64,000 bases of DNA from Thalassotalea sp. LPB0316 (GTDB taxonomy: Bacteria; Pseudomonadota; Gammaproteobacteria; Enterobacterales; Alteromonadaceae). The notes below the pieces were generated by a model. That model had not been told where the DNA came from. It saw only the letters and a program-made list of their open reading frames with translations, and searched no databases. Made by a program: the position numbers and the translations under genes. Positions 9,124 through 17,812 of the stretch are shown one piece after another. The number at the start of each line of letters is the position of its first letter. The first letter of the stretch is position 1. Location: positions 744,001 to 808,000 of the forward strand of contig NZ_CP062946.1 in NCBI RefSeq assembly GCF_014898095.1, read 5' to 3'.

Positions 9124-10179
9124 TCAAGTAGCAGACGCTTTTATTTTTTGCTGTAATTGCGCCTTGTCAAACCCGAGTAGTAAGACGGCTACATTAGATG
9201 AAAATAACACGTACAAACAAGCCAGTGCTATTTGTAATATCCTTGAGGCAAAAGTAGAAGACGCGCCGCCATCAGCTAATGTTGAGCTACCTAAAATAAC
9301 CACCACGGTCGTGATCGCAATAGCAAACAGCGGTGCCACTTTTCTCGATGAAAAAATAACGAAAGACAGTAATAACGCCATAACACCATAAAGCAAGACC
9401 ATAAAGCCATAGTCGGTGACGGCAATTAACAGCGCAAACATCAAGAGTGCAATAACGCCTCCCAGAATATTGCCAACTAACAAAGCAACACTGCCTTTAG
9501 TGCCCAATATAGTTTGAGGCTTTTGCGCTAATATCATGATAAACGTTAAGATCAGTGCTCCGCCGGTCATATCGAACAAAAAGAAAAAGATAAATGCTGG
9601 CAATGCGACCAATGTGGTTAAACCAGCAAGGTAGTAATTATCTGCCACTGAACGGTTAGCAGAGACCTCCTGCTCAGCACTCATACTCTGCTCACGGTTA
9701 ATCGGAAAAAGGCTGAAGGTAGCTAAGGTGACGATAATTGCGATGAAACACGAATATCCAAATCCAAGCGTAAATTGTGTTGCTGCCTCTGCGTGAACTT
9801 TTGCCAGCAATGGGATGACGGCAATGCTAATGAACAGCAAGGTGACAACAAATTCATTGCCACCACTGTTGCCCCAATAGGCTAGCCAAAAAATTAATAG
9901 CCCAGCTAGTATAAAAAACGCAAAAGGATACGGTAAAACAAATTTGCTGTATTGTAGTCCGACAAAAAACGCACCGAGTACCACAACGAAAACTCCCGCT
10001 AAGGCTTTGGTGGGTAGGGTAGCTGTATCGCCACACAAAAACTTACACACCAACAGTGGCATAAAATAAGCAAGAGGCCAATTAAAGGCAAAAGCAATCG
10101 CTACCGATAACGTTAAACCAAAAGCGAGGCGATACTGGCGTATGGTCCGATAATCTGCGTTTTTTAAACTAATAAACAT
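9124..10179 (-). CDS. DUF2955 (FUSC-like) integral membrane protein
   Basis: 351 residues with about ten hydrophobic segments in two groups of five, the layout of DUF2955 proteins related to the aromatic-acid exporter (FUSC/AaeB) family. The start follows the HlyD gene with an 11-base overlap, so the two are translationally coupled. With the HlyD adaptor it would form an inner-membrane efflux pump; no TolC gene is present here. The substrate is unknown. Confidence 0.85.
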   Translation of the reverse strand: MFISLKNADYRTIRQYRLAFGLTLSVAIAFAFNWPLAYFMPLLVCKFLCGDTATLPTKALAGVFVVVLGAFFVGLQYSKFVLPYPFAFFILAGLLIFWLAYWGNSGGNEFVVTLLFISIAVIPLLAKVHAEAATQFTLGFGYSCFIAIIVTLATFSLFPINREQSMSAEQEVSANRSVADNYYLAGLTTLVALPAFIFFFLFDMTGGALILTFIMILAQKPQTILGTKGSVALLVGNILGGVIALLMFALLIAVTDYGFMVLLYGVMALLLSFVIFSSRKVAPLFAIAITTVVVILGSSTLADGGASSTFASRILQIALACLYVLFSSNVAVLLLGFDKAQLQQKIKASAT

Positions 10180-11263
10180 AGGATAAGTAACTAGTTAACC
10201 AACTCCACAATTTCCCTAAGCTATTGAGAATAAAACTATCTCCGGTGTAAGTGATCACATCAGCTTGACCACCTTCTCGCAAGTAATGTTGCGCATCGGC
10301 TAAATCAGTAAACTTGATAATCACTGTAAAACGCTGAGGATCTCTCATCCAGCCTTTGGGCTTTTGTGGAATAGGCAAGGCACCGGGGGTGTTTTTATCA
10401 AAGCTAACACCGTAGCCAACACTCACTATCTCACCGTTAAAACGCACGCCAGGACGCGCATCTAATAAGATTTGAACAGGATTACCTTTAGCGATATTAC
10501 CCAAATTATTCTCTTTGTAAGCCGCTTCAATCCAAGCGTATTCATTGCTAATAAAAGTTAAAATGGTTGCGCCCTTGTTAGCGTAATAGCCCTCATCAAT
10601 TTTTACATAAGAGACAAAACCATTGCCTGGCGCTCGAACCACCGTGCGTTCGATATTGAGTGTTGCTTCGGCAACTTTGGTCAATGCACTTTGAATTTTT
10701 GCGTTTTTACTGCCAGCTTCACCCATAACTTGCTGTGCCTGAATATACGATTGTTCAGCGCTTAGTACCTCTTGCTTAGCCTTTTCAACCATGCCTTTGT
10801 TTCTATCGACTTCTGACAGCGTGACAATACCTTCATCTTTCAAGGCAAAAATGCGATTAGCATTGGCTTCTTTCGTCACCAAATCGGCTTTGGCTTTCTC
10901 GAGTCGCGCTTTCGCCGCGCCAACAGCAGCGGTATTAGCGCCAAGCTCCTGGCCCGCTAGCTCAAGCTGGCTATTAGCTTGCTCTAGTGCTAATTGGTAA
11001 TCTGAGCTATCGATTTCAAACAAGATATCACCTTGCTTAACGACTTGATCACCAGCAACATGCATCTTAGTGATAACACCTGATACCTGCGGCACGATTG
11101 GTACAACAAAGCCTCGTACCCGTGCTTGATCTGTGATTGGCGTGTGTCTATCGGCAACCAACGCCCACGTAAAATAAGCTAATGCTATAACAACTAAGAT
11201 TTTAGTCAGCTTTACCGCTGAAGCGTTATTACTTGGTTCAACCTGAGATTCTTTTACTGACAT
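10169..11263 (-). CDS. HlyD/EmrA family secretion adaptor (periplasmic adaptor subunit)
   Basis: 364 residues. A single N-terminal membrane segment (about 20-40) is followed by the first half-lipoyl (about 55-90), a long coiled-coil hairpin (about 95-190, rich in Ala/Glu/Lys) and the second lipoyl/beta-barrel part (TVVRAPGNGFVS at about 205, ANKGATILTF). This is the EmrA/AaeA type. The ATG overlaps the stop codon of the AI-2E gene by one base (TAATG), and its own end overlaps the DUF2955 gene. It bridges the inner-membrane pump to an outer-membrane channel. Confidence 0.9.
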   Translation of the reverse strand: MSVKESQVEPSNNASAVKLTKILVVIALAYFTWALVADRHTPITDQARVRGFVVPIVPQVSGVITKMHVAGDQVVKQGDILFEIDSSDYQLALEQANSQLELAGQELGANTAAVGAAKARLEKAKADLVTKEANANRIFALKDEGIVTLSEVDRNKGMVEKAKQEVLSAEQSYIQAQQVMGEAGSKNAKIQSALTKVAEATLNIERTVVRAPGNGFVSYVKIDEGYYANKGATILTFISNEYAWIEAAYKENNLGNIAKGNPVQILLDARPGVRFNGEIVSVGYGVSFDKNTPGALPIPQKPKGWMRDPQRFTVIIKFTDLADAQHYLREGGQADVITYTGDSFILNSLGKLWSWLTSYLSYVY

Positions 11264-12348
11264 TACGCATCCTTCTCTTGATCAATATTGAGCCAATCGA
11301 TCATCAATTCATAACTCAACGCTAAAATAACCGCGCCGACAAATAAGCCAATAATACCGTGCAGCAGCATACCGCCAATGGCACCGAGCAAAATAACCGG
11401 CATTGGAATATCCATTCCTCTACCGAGAAACATAGGCTTTAGAAAAGCGTCACTAATACTGATAACAACCGAATAGATGAGAAATAACACCGCAGGTGTA
11501 GTATCTGCTACAGAAAAATAGTAACCGGCAAGAGGTAACATAATAATCAGCACAGGTAGTTGAGCAATGGCAAAAATAAGAACAACCAAAGCAAGAATAC
11601 CCGCTGCAGGAATCCCCGCTACAACCATACCTAAACCTAATAGAATGGCTTGAATTAACGCGATCCCTAGCACCCCTGTAGCCACACTTCGCACCGTTGC
11701 CACAATTGTCTGTTTGGTTCTCTCGCCTTTGCTAGCTGAGCTACCTGAGTTATCTGACATCATGCGATTCAAAAACTTGCTCGAAGCATTACTTATTGAT
11801 TGGCTATTAGTCATAAAAACTGCGGCAATAATTAATGAAACAATTAACATTAACATGGTGCCTAACGTGCCAGCGGCAGCGCCAACAATACGCTTTAAGC
11901 CTTCGCTAATCTCAGGTTTATACTCTTGAATAAAGACTTGGGTATGTTGTTCTGCATCGCGCCATAATTGATAGATTTTTTCACCAATTAGCGGCCATGA
12001 CTTAACATTTTCATTCGCCGAAGGGATAGTTAATTGACCGCTATTAGCTTTTTGATAAACCTCGTGCACGGAATCAAACGTGGAATTGCCAAAGAGTATG
12101 AGTGGCACCACTAAGATGCTGATCAAAACTAACACAACAATACTTGAACTCAATCCTTGTTTAGACAACTTACTGGTTAATTTTTGCTGAAGAGGATACA
12201 GTGCAACCGCTAAAATTCCCGCCCAAACAAGCAACAAAATAAACGGGCTAACAATTGAAAAACTCCATGCTAACAACGCGATGATTACTGCTAGCTTTAA
12301 CACGATATCTATGGTTAACCGAGTAACCTTGGCATCTAACTCTGACAT
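11263..12348 (-). CDS. AI-2E family transporter
   Basis: About 361-residue polytopic membrane protein of the AI-2E/UPF0118 family. N-terminal helix pair (LAVIIALLAWSFSIVSPFI), a soluble region at about 80-150, then several helices ending in the family C-terminal block (GRGMDIPMPVILLGAIGGM). Members have been linked to autoinducer-2 export or Na+/H+ antiport, so the name does not fix the function. The ATG at 12348 has AAGGA 6 bases upstream and was chosen over the track start 54 bases further up. First gene of the three-gene efflux operon. Confidence 0.87.
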   Translation of the reverse strand: MSELDAKVTRLTIDIVLKLAVIIALLAWSFSIVSPFILLLVWAGILAVALYPLQQKLTSKLSKQGLSSSIVVLVLISILVVPLILFGNSTFDSVHEVYQKANSGQLTIPSANENVKSWPLIGEKIYQLWRDAEQHTQVFIQEYKPEISEGLKRIVGAAAGTLGTMLMLIVSLIIAAVFMTNSQSISNASSKFLNRMMSDNSGSSASKGERTKQTIVATVRSVATGVLGIALIQAILLGLGMVVAGIPAAGILALVVLIFAIAQLPVLIIMLPLAGYYFSVADTTPAVLFLIYSVVISISDAFLKPMFLGRGMDIPMPVILLGAIGGMLLHGIIGLFVGAVILALSYELMIDWLNIDQEKDA

Positions 12349-12507
12349 GTAAATTCCTTGAACTTTTTTTGTTACTATAAAGTTAACACCAAAGATAGAC
12401 AATACCTGATTGGCAAAGCGCCCTAATCTTCACCATATCGCAGTAGCCGCTGTACAATTATCAACCAAAACCTTGTTTGAGACATGATTTTAGCCATAAA
12501 AATCAAA

Positions 12508-13335
12508 CTAGCCTTTAGCCCTAACAACTTTGACTAAGCCTAGCCATAATAACGCCAAAACCATCACTAAACTCATAGAGCCGCCATGGCCGTGACTATG
12601 GCTGTCATAGTGCTCTTCATAATAATCATAATTGACACTTTCTAACGGTAAGGCATATAAACCATTAACATCGTAACCGCTTAATGTCGCCACAACATCT
12701 GGGTAGCCAACTTCATATAAATCAATCAAAACGTCGTAATGGTCGGTTACATAGCCATCGAGTAAGGTGGTAACTACTTCGTATTCGTCATCACTGCTTT
12801 CGCCATAAATTAAGAAGTTGTCAGTAGAGAAGTAGTGTACCCAAGGGCCACCATTGCGGCTGAGATATAAATCGGCATAAACTTCCACAACTTCCTGCGC
12901 AGAGGCACTCATTACATCCGCATCAAAAACCACCGAAAACGTGCGATAAAAGCCATCGTAATCAATATCTTCTTCTAGGTAGCTATAGGCATCAAAAATA
13001 GTAAAGCTATGGTAATAACCGCTGCGCACACTTGCTTGGTTCAACACCTTACTTTTTAACAATATTGGTTTTTGCTCAATCATTTGAGTACGCGTCTTAC
13101 CGCTTGCTAAATTGACATTGTTAAGTTTTGCTTGAGTAAGCTTTTCGCGTTTAATGTCATCACTAAAATCACGCTTTAGCCCGCCAACGGTCACCGCGAA
13201 AACAGGCTCTGTGGCTACTTGCTCATTAGCTGTAGCAAATGGTGTCATGACAACACAGGCAAGCAATGCTAAATGAAATAAAGAACTTAAAACCGCCTCT
13301 AGCAATAACGGTTTGGTTTGGCTTGTATCTTTCAT
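12508..13335 (-). CDS. Choice-of-anchor / GlyGly-CTERM surface protein
   Basis: About 275 residues. Signal peptide (about 10-36, ending TANE), a central beta-type domain with acidic Asp/Tyr-rich segments, then a His/Gly linker (HSHGHGGS) before a hydrophobic segment (LVMVLALLWLGL) and a basic end (VRAKG). The C-terminal arrangement fits the GlyGly-CTERM signal processed by rhombosortase; the body resembles the choice-of-anchor H family. The ATG at 13335 has AGGAAG 6 bases upstream. It diverges from the PepSY/two-component operon, and a GTTCAG-type operator lies 57 bases upstream of its start. Confidence 0.75.
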   Translation of the reverse strand: MKDTSQTKPLLLEAVLSSLFHLALLACVVMTPFATANEQVATEPVFAVTVGGLKRDFSDDIKREKLTQAKLNNVNLASGKTRTQMIEQKPILLKSKVLNQASVRSGYYHSFTIFDAYSYLEEDIDYDGFYRTFSVVFDADVMSASAQEVVEVYADLYLSRNGGPWVHYFSTDNFLIYGESSDDEYEVVTTLLDGYVTDHYDVLIDLYEVGYPDVVATLSGYDVNGLYALPLESVNYDYYEEHYDSHSHGHGGSMSLVMVLALLWLGLVKVVRAKG

Positions 13336-13391
13336 AATGGTCTTCCTATTGCGGTTATCAATCTTGTTGGTAACCATTAAAAACCACTAAA

Positions 13392-13409
13392 ACTGAACAC
13401 AAGCTGAAC
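13392..13409 (-). promoter_or_regulatory. Tandem GTTCAG operator 1 (surface protein)
   Basis: On the minus strand GTTCAGC-TTGT-GTTCAGT: two heptamers at an 11-base period. It ends 57 bases before the surface-protein start, and a possible -10 (TAATGG, plus 13375-13380) follows 11 bases later. Same motif as operators 2 and 3; 11-base spacing matches PhoP-type direct-repeat boxes. Confidence 0.6.
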
Positions 13410-13448
13410 GTTGATAGATTTTTATTTTGAAATAAGGGAGTCAACTTT

Positions 13449-13466
13449 GTTCAGCTTACGTTCAGC
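13449..13466 (+). promoter_or_regulatory. Tandem GTTCAG operator 2 (PepSY / two-component operon)
   Basis: GTTCAGC-TTAC-GTTCAGC, two perfect heptamers at an 11-base period. A possible extended -10 (TAGATT, 13477-13482) follows 10 bases later. It sits upstream of the PepSY gene and of the regulator it presumably binds, which points to autoregulation. Confidence 0.65.
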
Positions 13467-13561
13467 TTTTGTTGTGTAGATTGAGCGCGAATAATCATTT
13501 ATTTACCCGATCCAATAATTTAAACTGATTAGCGATGCCCTGTAGGAGTGCGCTTTTAACT

Positions 13562-13819
13562 ATGAAATTTTTGCTACCACTATTGATGACGTTAAGTTTA
13601 TTTATTAGCTCGCATAGCTTGGCTAATGATAAACCTGTGGTAAAAAACGCCAATCAAGCAGCACAATTAGTAAAGAGCCGTCACGGTGGTAAGGTCCTCA
13701 AAGTTAACAGCTCAAGAGGTAAGGGCAACACTGTCTATAAAGTTAAGTTGATCAAGCAAAATGGCAAGGTGGTAACCTTCACTGTTTATGCTAATACAGG
13801 TCGGGTAGTAGAGCATTAA
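13562..13819 (+). CDS. PepSY domain small exported protein
   Basis: About 85 residues: signal peptide (FLLPLLMTLSLFISSHSLA) then one PepSY-type domain (AAQLVKSRHGGKVLKV, then YKVKLIKQNGKVVTFTVYANTGRVV). PepSY domains are proposed inhibitors of peptidases or sensors in the periplasm. The start at 13562 is where the signal peptide begins; an ATG at 13535 would add 9 residues. It ends 11 bases before the response regulator, so it is the first gene of the regulatory operon and may feed the sensor. Confidence 0.8.
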   Translation: MKFLLPLLMTLSLFISSHSLANDKPVVKNANQAAQLVKSRHGGKVLKVNSSRGKGNTVYKVKLIKQNGKVVTFTVYANTGRVVEH

Positions 13820-13830
13820 GGATAAAGTCA

Positions 13831-14508
13831 ATGCGCTTATTACTGATTGAAGACGATCCCCAACTACAAGCGAACTTGGCCGCGCAATTAACGCAAGAAA
13901 AGTACTCAGTCGATATTGCAAGCGACGGCGAAGACGGTTTATTTCAAGCAACTGAGCACAATTATGACGCCGCCATTATCGATGTAGGTTTACCCAAATT
14001 AGACGGCATCAGCGTGATCAAGGCGATTCGTGCCAAGCAGATTGCTTTTCCTATTTTAGTGCTTACCGCTCGCGATCATTGGCAAGACAAAGTCAGTGGC
14101 TTAGAAGCTGGCGCTGATGATTACCTAACTAAACCCTTTCATCCCGAAGAGTTATCAGCACGGCTAAATGCCTTGATCAGACGCTCAGTAGGCAATGCTA
14201 GCCCAATTATTGAAAATGGTCCATTAAAGCTCAATACAGCTAGCCAGCAAGTATTTATCAATAATACCGTAGTGAATTTAAGTGGTTCGGAGTACAAGCT
14301 CATTGAGTATTTTATGCACCATATCGACGAAGTTTTATCGAAAACGACGCTTACCGAACACATTTACGATCAAGACTTTGATTTAGACTCAAACGTTATC
14401 GAAGTGTTTATCAGGCGACTGCGCAAAAAACTCGACCCCGACAACACCTTAAAAATCATTGAAACGCATCGCGGTCAAGGTTATCGCCTAAAACGCTATG
14501 AAAGCTAA
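13831..14508 (+). CDS. OmpR/PhoP-family response regulator
   Basis: 225 residues. Receiver domain at residues 1-115 with acidic pocket D8-D9 and phospho-acceptor D51 (AIIDVGLP); the conserved Lys is in LTKPF near 101. The C-terminal winged helix (about 130-222, LSGSEYKLIEYF, NVIEVFIRRLRKKL, RGQGYRLK) binds DNA. It overlaps the sensor kinase start by 11 bases. Likely binds the tandem GTTCAG boxes seen upstream of this operon, the surface protein and the DUF3300 gene. PhoP/QseB-like; the true orthology is not certain. Confidence 0.92.
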   Translation: MRLLLIEDDPQLQANLAAQLTQEKYSVDIASDGEDGLFQATEHNYDAAIIDVGLPKLDGISVIKAIRAKQIAFPILVLTARDHWQDKVSGLEAGADDYLTKPFHPEELSARLNALIRRSVGNASPIIENGPLKLNTASQQVFINNTVVNLSGSEYKLIEYFMHHIDEVLSKTTLTEHIYDQDFDLDSNVIEVFIRRLRKKLDPDNTLKIIETHRGQGYRLKRYES

Positions 14509-15835
14509 CTCAATTCGCACAAGGTTAATCGCTAGCGCGGTGCTGATCATCATCATCACGTTACCCATTGTCGGTTTTGCCCTCAACCAAGCATTTGAGA
14601 GCAAACTAAAACATGCGCTACAACAAGAGTTAAGTGCCTATGTTTATAGCATTCTCGCCGTTGCCGATGTCACCGATCAACAATTGTTTATGCCTGAACA
14701 ACTATTGGAAAATCAATTTAACGTCAGCCAATCAGGGCTTTATGCGCTAATTTCACGAAACCAATCAAATACAATACAAGAAACACTCTGGCGAAGTGAG
14801 TCATTACTTACATTACAAACACCAGATAACCTAGAACATCCAGTATTAGGTGAACACGCCTTTTACACTGTCGATTTGGCACAACAACCGCACGCAATTT
14901 ATAGTTTTAGCGTTAGCTTTGTCGACCAATATGACGAATTTCCTTTTACAGTTCACATTATTAAAGATTTAACAACGTTTAACGCGGTTATCAAAGAGTT
15001 TAGGCGGGAGCTTTGGCTGTGGCTGTTAGTGTTGATGGTGTTTTTCATGATAGTACAAGTGACCTGGCTAATGTGGTCACTAAAACCACTCAACACATTG
15101 AAAAGTGAGTTAAACGCGATTGAAAATGGCGACGCTTTGAGTATTAATGCAAATTACCCACAAGAATTAGCGCAAGTTACCGGACAGCTCAATCAACTAC
15201 TTAATACCGAGCAATCACAGCGAACTCGTTATCGAAACTCGCTTTCCGATCTGGCGCATAGCCTAAAAGCGCCTCTAGCGGTATTGCAAAGCCAAACTGA
15301 TTTAGACGACAGCTCTCGAGTGCAGTTACAAACGCTTAATCAGATGATCGAGCATCAATTAAAACGCGCTCAAGCCGCCGGCGAGTCGTCATGGCACTTA
15401 GGTATATCGATTATTCCTGTGGTTGAAAAACTGGTTAACACCATGACTAAATTATACCCGAGTATTGAAGTGGAGTTAGCTGTATTAGTATCAAAAGAGC
15501 AAAAGTTTCGAGGTGATGAAGTTGATTTAATGGAGATGATTGGCAACTTGTTAGATAACGCCTGCAAAGCGGCGAAATCAAAAGTTTTGGTTACTATTAG
15601 CCAGAAAAGCCAAGCGCTTACCTGTTGCGTTGAAGATGATGGTACAGGTATCTCTCAATCGACAAAACAGCTTATTCTACAGCGTGGTACTCGCACCGAT
15701 ACTTATGCTCAAGGCCACGGTATAGGCCTTGCCATTGTCAGAGACTTGCTCACTAGTTATCAAGGCGAATTGCGTATCGAACAGTCAGAAAGCTTAGGTG
15801 GCGCAAGTTTTTGCTTAGTATTTCCTACTAAATAA
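14498..15835 (+). CDS. PhoQ-like sensor histidine kinase
   Basis: 445 residues. Membrane segments at about 10-30 and 172-192 enclose a periplasmic sensor of about 140 residues. The H-box is DLAHSLKAPLAVL with His254, which is the PhoQ-type variant (HSLK). ATPase: N-box NLLDNACKAAK (about 350), G-box DDGTGIS and GHGIGLAIV. It is partnered with the response regulator it overlaps. The signal (Mg2+, peptides, pH or membrane stress) cannot be inferred from the sequence. Confidence 0.92.
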   Translation: MKANSIRTRLIASAVLIIIITLPIVGFALNQAFESKLKHALQQELSAYVYSILAVADVTDQQLFMPEQLLENQFNVSQSGLYALISRNQSNTIQETLWRSESLLTLQTPDNLEHPVLGEHAFYTVDLAQQPHAIYSFSVSFVDQYDEFPFTVHIIKDLTTFNAVIKEFRRELWLWLLVLMVFFMIVQVTWLMWSLKPLNTLKSELNAIENGDALSINANYPQELAQVTGQLNQLLNTEQSQRTRYRNSLSDLAHSLKAPLAVLQSQTDLDDSSRVQLQTLNQMIEHQLKRAQAAGESSWHLGISIIPVVEKLVNTMTKLYPSIEVELAVLVSKEQKFRGDEVDLMEMIGNLLDNACKAAKSKVLVTISQKSQALTCCVEDDGTGISQSTKQLILQRGTRTDTYAQGHGIGLAIVRDLLTSYQGELRIEQSESLGGASFCLVFPTK

Positions 15836-15972
15836 CCTGAGTTAAGGTTAAATAGTTCCATATGGCACGAGGACGTTATCGCTGTATTGCATTAGAATGG
15901 AAACAGCTCTATAGTGAAGTTGCTAATTTTTAGCAAGGAATAGTAACGGATTACAACGAAAGGAATTATGTA

Positions 15973-16707
15973 ATGAAATCAATATTAAAATGGCTAACTT
16001 TAGCCTTTCTCACCTCAATATCTTTGTCTTCTACTTCAGAAGAGGTTATAACAATTTACGGTTCCGATTTGAGCTTCGCCCCCAGTGAATGGACTGTTGT
16101 TTGTTCTGGTATCGGATGCAAAAATTCGGCCGATAACGTTCAAAATGCGATTGTAAATATGCTTAGAAACGCCGCAGATGAATATGTTGAAGAAGAAGAA
16201 ATAAGAGACAGTTTTTGTAGTGCATTAAGAGCAACAAAACCTTCTCACTGTGAAGGTATGTTTGGAAGCTCTATGACTTGGCCGTATTTGACCGACAGTA
16301 GTGCATTTTGGAATATCCCTTCTGCGACAAATGGCTGTGGCACTGGTGGTATAATTGAGACTGCCATCAACGCTTTTCTAAAAGGAAGGAATGGATACAC
16401 TGGTGATCCGGATCAGCCACTAGATGGCTATTCTTTTGAGTCTGCATGTAACAACCATGATATTTGCTATAACGGAGGTAGTGGCCAAATGGGGTGTGAT
16501 ATGGCGTTCTATGACTCGATGTTAGATGTTTGCAAAGGAGATTATCAGTGTAATACATATGCTAAAGGATATAGTGCGGCCGTAGAAATGGTTGGCGATG
16601 ATGCTTACGATAAAGCTACGCTAACACAAGCCTGTAGAGAGTATAAAAATGATTTGAAAAATAATGCTTGTGATAAAGCCATTAGCGGTGGAATGGGATC
16701 AACCTAG
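15973..16707 (+). CDS. Secreted phospholipase A2-like protein
   Basis: 244 residues with a signal peptide (about 1-22) and many cysteines. Ca2+-loop motif CGTGG at 122-126 and catalytic motif CNNHDICY at 159-166 with His162/Asp163; a GCD at 174-176 supplies a candidate second acid. This order (CGxGG, then CxxHDxCY, then CD) is that of secreted PLA2, closest in look to the group XII type. Secretory PLA2 hydrolyses the sn-2 acyl ester of phospholipids. AAAGGA lies 8 bases before the ATG. Followed 10 bases later by a membrane-anchored gene of unknown function. The activity is an inference. Confidence 0.72.
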   Translation: MKSILKWLTLAFLTSISLSSTSEEVITIYGSDLSFAPSEWTVVCSGIGCKNSADNVQNAIVNMLRNAADEYVEEEEIRDSFCSALRATKPSHCEGMFGSSMTWPYLTDSSAFWNIPSATNGCGTGGIIETAINAFLKGRNGYTGDPDQPLDGYSFESACNNHDICYNGGSGQMGCDMAFYDSMLDVCKGDYQCNTYAKGYSAAVEMVGDDAYDKATLTQACREYKNDLKNNACDKAISGGMGST

Positions 16708-16717
16708 AGGCAGCTTG

Positions 16718-17542
16718 ATGAATTTCAGTAAAATAATTGTCATTGCCATAGTTTTAGGCACAATCTTATTTGTCGTAATCAATGGTTCCGAAAACGCAGA
16801 GGTTTCTGTAGATGTCAATGACTCCAACAAAACGCCCGAACAAAAATTTAAATACATTGACAGTAATAACGATAATGTTGAGGCTACTACAGCTAGTGAT
16901 ATTTTTACGCTTTCGGATTATTTGGAGGACTTCAGTTATACTGACAGAGCGCTTTATGAACAGATGAATGCTCGATTATTCGGGGTTCTTAACTTTAAAA
17001 CCATGGCTGAGTATGAGGTGCTTAAGAGTAATGGTTTTCCATCTATTGATGATTTTCAATATGTAGATAATTACAACTCTCAGGAATTATCTAATCAATT
17101 GTATGATGAAGTAAACAATTATCCTGATTTCTCTGGAGGAGACGGACTGAGTTATCAAGCTTTAAGTACATTGAATTTACTTCAATCGCTTGCTGACTTG
17201 GAAGAAACGATTCGGTACTACGTTCCTGAGTATCAGCAAGGTGATATTTTTCCTCGAGGTAGTAGCTGGCCCGATGGTGTAAGACCTGAGCAGGTGACAG
17301 ATCAATTGACTAAAATTGTGTCATCATATTCTGTTGTTATGGATGCTTCAGCTTTCGAACTGCTTGCTCAGGCAAGATATCAACAATTTGCTTTTAACTC
17401 TAGGGATAATAATGCACAGAGAGTAGTTGAAAAACTTGCTCAGGCAAACAAGTTGTTAAAGGGAAATGTGAACCTTGAGAACTATGTAAAAGCTAATTAT
17501 GCTGACAAGATTGATTACTTTTACGAAATATCAAATAAGTAA
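16718..17542 (+). CDS. Membrane-anchored protein of unknown function, partner of the PLA2-like gene
   Basis: About 274 residues, not recognised. One N-terminal membrane segment (IIVIAIVLGTILFVVI, about residues 5-20) and an acidic, mostly helical outside part (about 30-274), so a periplasm-facing anchored protein. The ATG at 16718 has AGAGG 7 bases upstream. It follows the PLA2-like stop by 10 bases and so is co-transcribed. Composition looks AT-rich, like its neighbour. It could be an immunity or accessory protein for the lipase, but no sequence evidence proves that. Confidence 0.55.
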   Translation: MNFSKIIVIAIVLGTILFVVINGSENAEVSVDVNDSNKTPEQKFKYIDSNNDNVEATTASDIFTLSDYLEDFSYTDRALYEQMNARLFGVLNFKTMAEYEVLKSNGFPSIDDFQYVDNYNSQELSNQLYDEVNNYPDFSGGDGLSYQALSTLNLLQSLADLEETIRYYVPEYQQGDIFPRGSSWPDGVRPEQVTDQLTKIVSSYSVVMDASAFELLAQARYQQFAFNSRDNNAQRVVEKLAQANKLLKGNVNLENYVKANYADKIDYFYEISNK

Positions 17543-17583
17543 GTTAACATCAATTAGTTGGTAGAAAAAAGTAATACTTTAAT

Positions 17584-17613
17584 GCCGTTCAATTAATGTT
17601 GAGCGGCTTTTTT
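17584..17613 (+). terminator. Terminator after the PLA2-like pair
   Basis: GCCGTTCAA (17584-17592) pairs with TTGAGCGGC (17599-17607) through a 6-base loop (one G-U pair), followed by TTTTTT. A classical rho-independent terminator closing the two-gene unit. Confidence 0.85.
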
Positions 17614-17647
17614 ATGGCGCAACTACCAAACGCGTTATAATGCTTAG

Positions 17648-17767
17648 CAAGATATCCTGAACTACACCACTAAGTGGTACAACAGTCACCGCTTTCACTC
17701 ATATTGGGGATATCAAAGCCAAAATAATTATGAAATTCTAGGTGGTAAATTAGAAATGGTTGCATAA
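17648..17767 (+). pseudogene. IS3-family transposase C-terminal remnant
   Basis: Read in one frame, 17648-17767 encodes about 39 residues ending in TAA: WYNSHRFHSYWGYQS, then EILGGKLEMVA. This is the C-terminal block of IS3-type integrase-core transposases (motif YN-x-H-R-x-H-S-x-x-G-Y-x-S-P-x-x-Y). Nothing upstream of 17648 continues it, so the element is truncated. Downstream, GGTTGACCACGTCA (about 17790-17803) looks like an IS right end, ending in CA. It separates the PLA2-like pair from the DUF3300 gene. Confidence 0.7.
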
Positions 17768-17812
17768 CTTAACTGGAGTGACTGAATTTGGTTGACCACG
17801 TCAATCACTAAC

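Noticed and set aside
9077..9391. A 104-codon plus-strand ORF
   Set aside because: Overlaps the 3' end of the clearly coding DUF2955 gene and shows no family resemblance.
15862..15933. A 23-codon ORF (MARGRYRCIALEW...) before the PLA2-like gene
   Set aside because: Too short, no clear ribosome site, no recognised family; may be leftover mobile DNA but cannot be shown.
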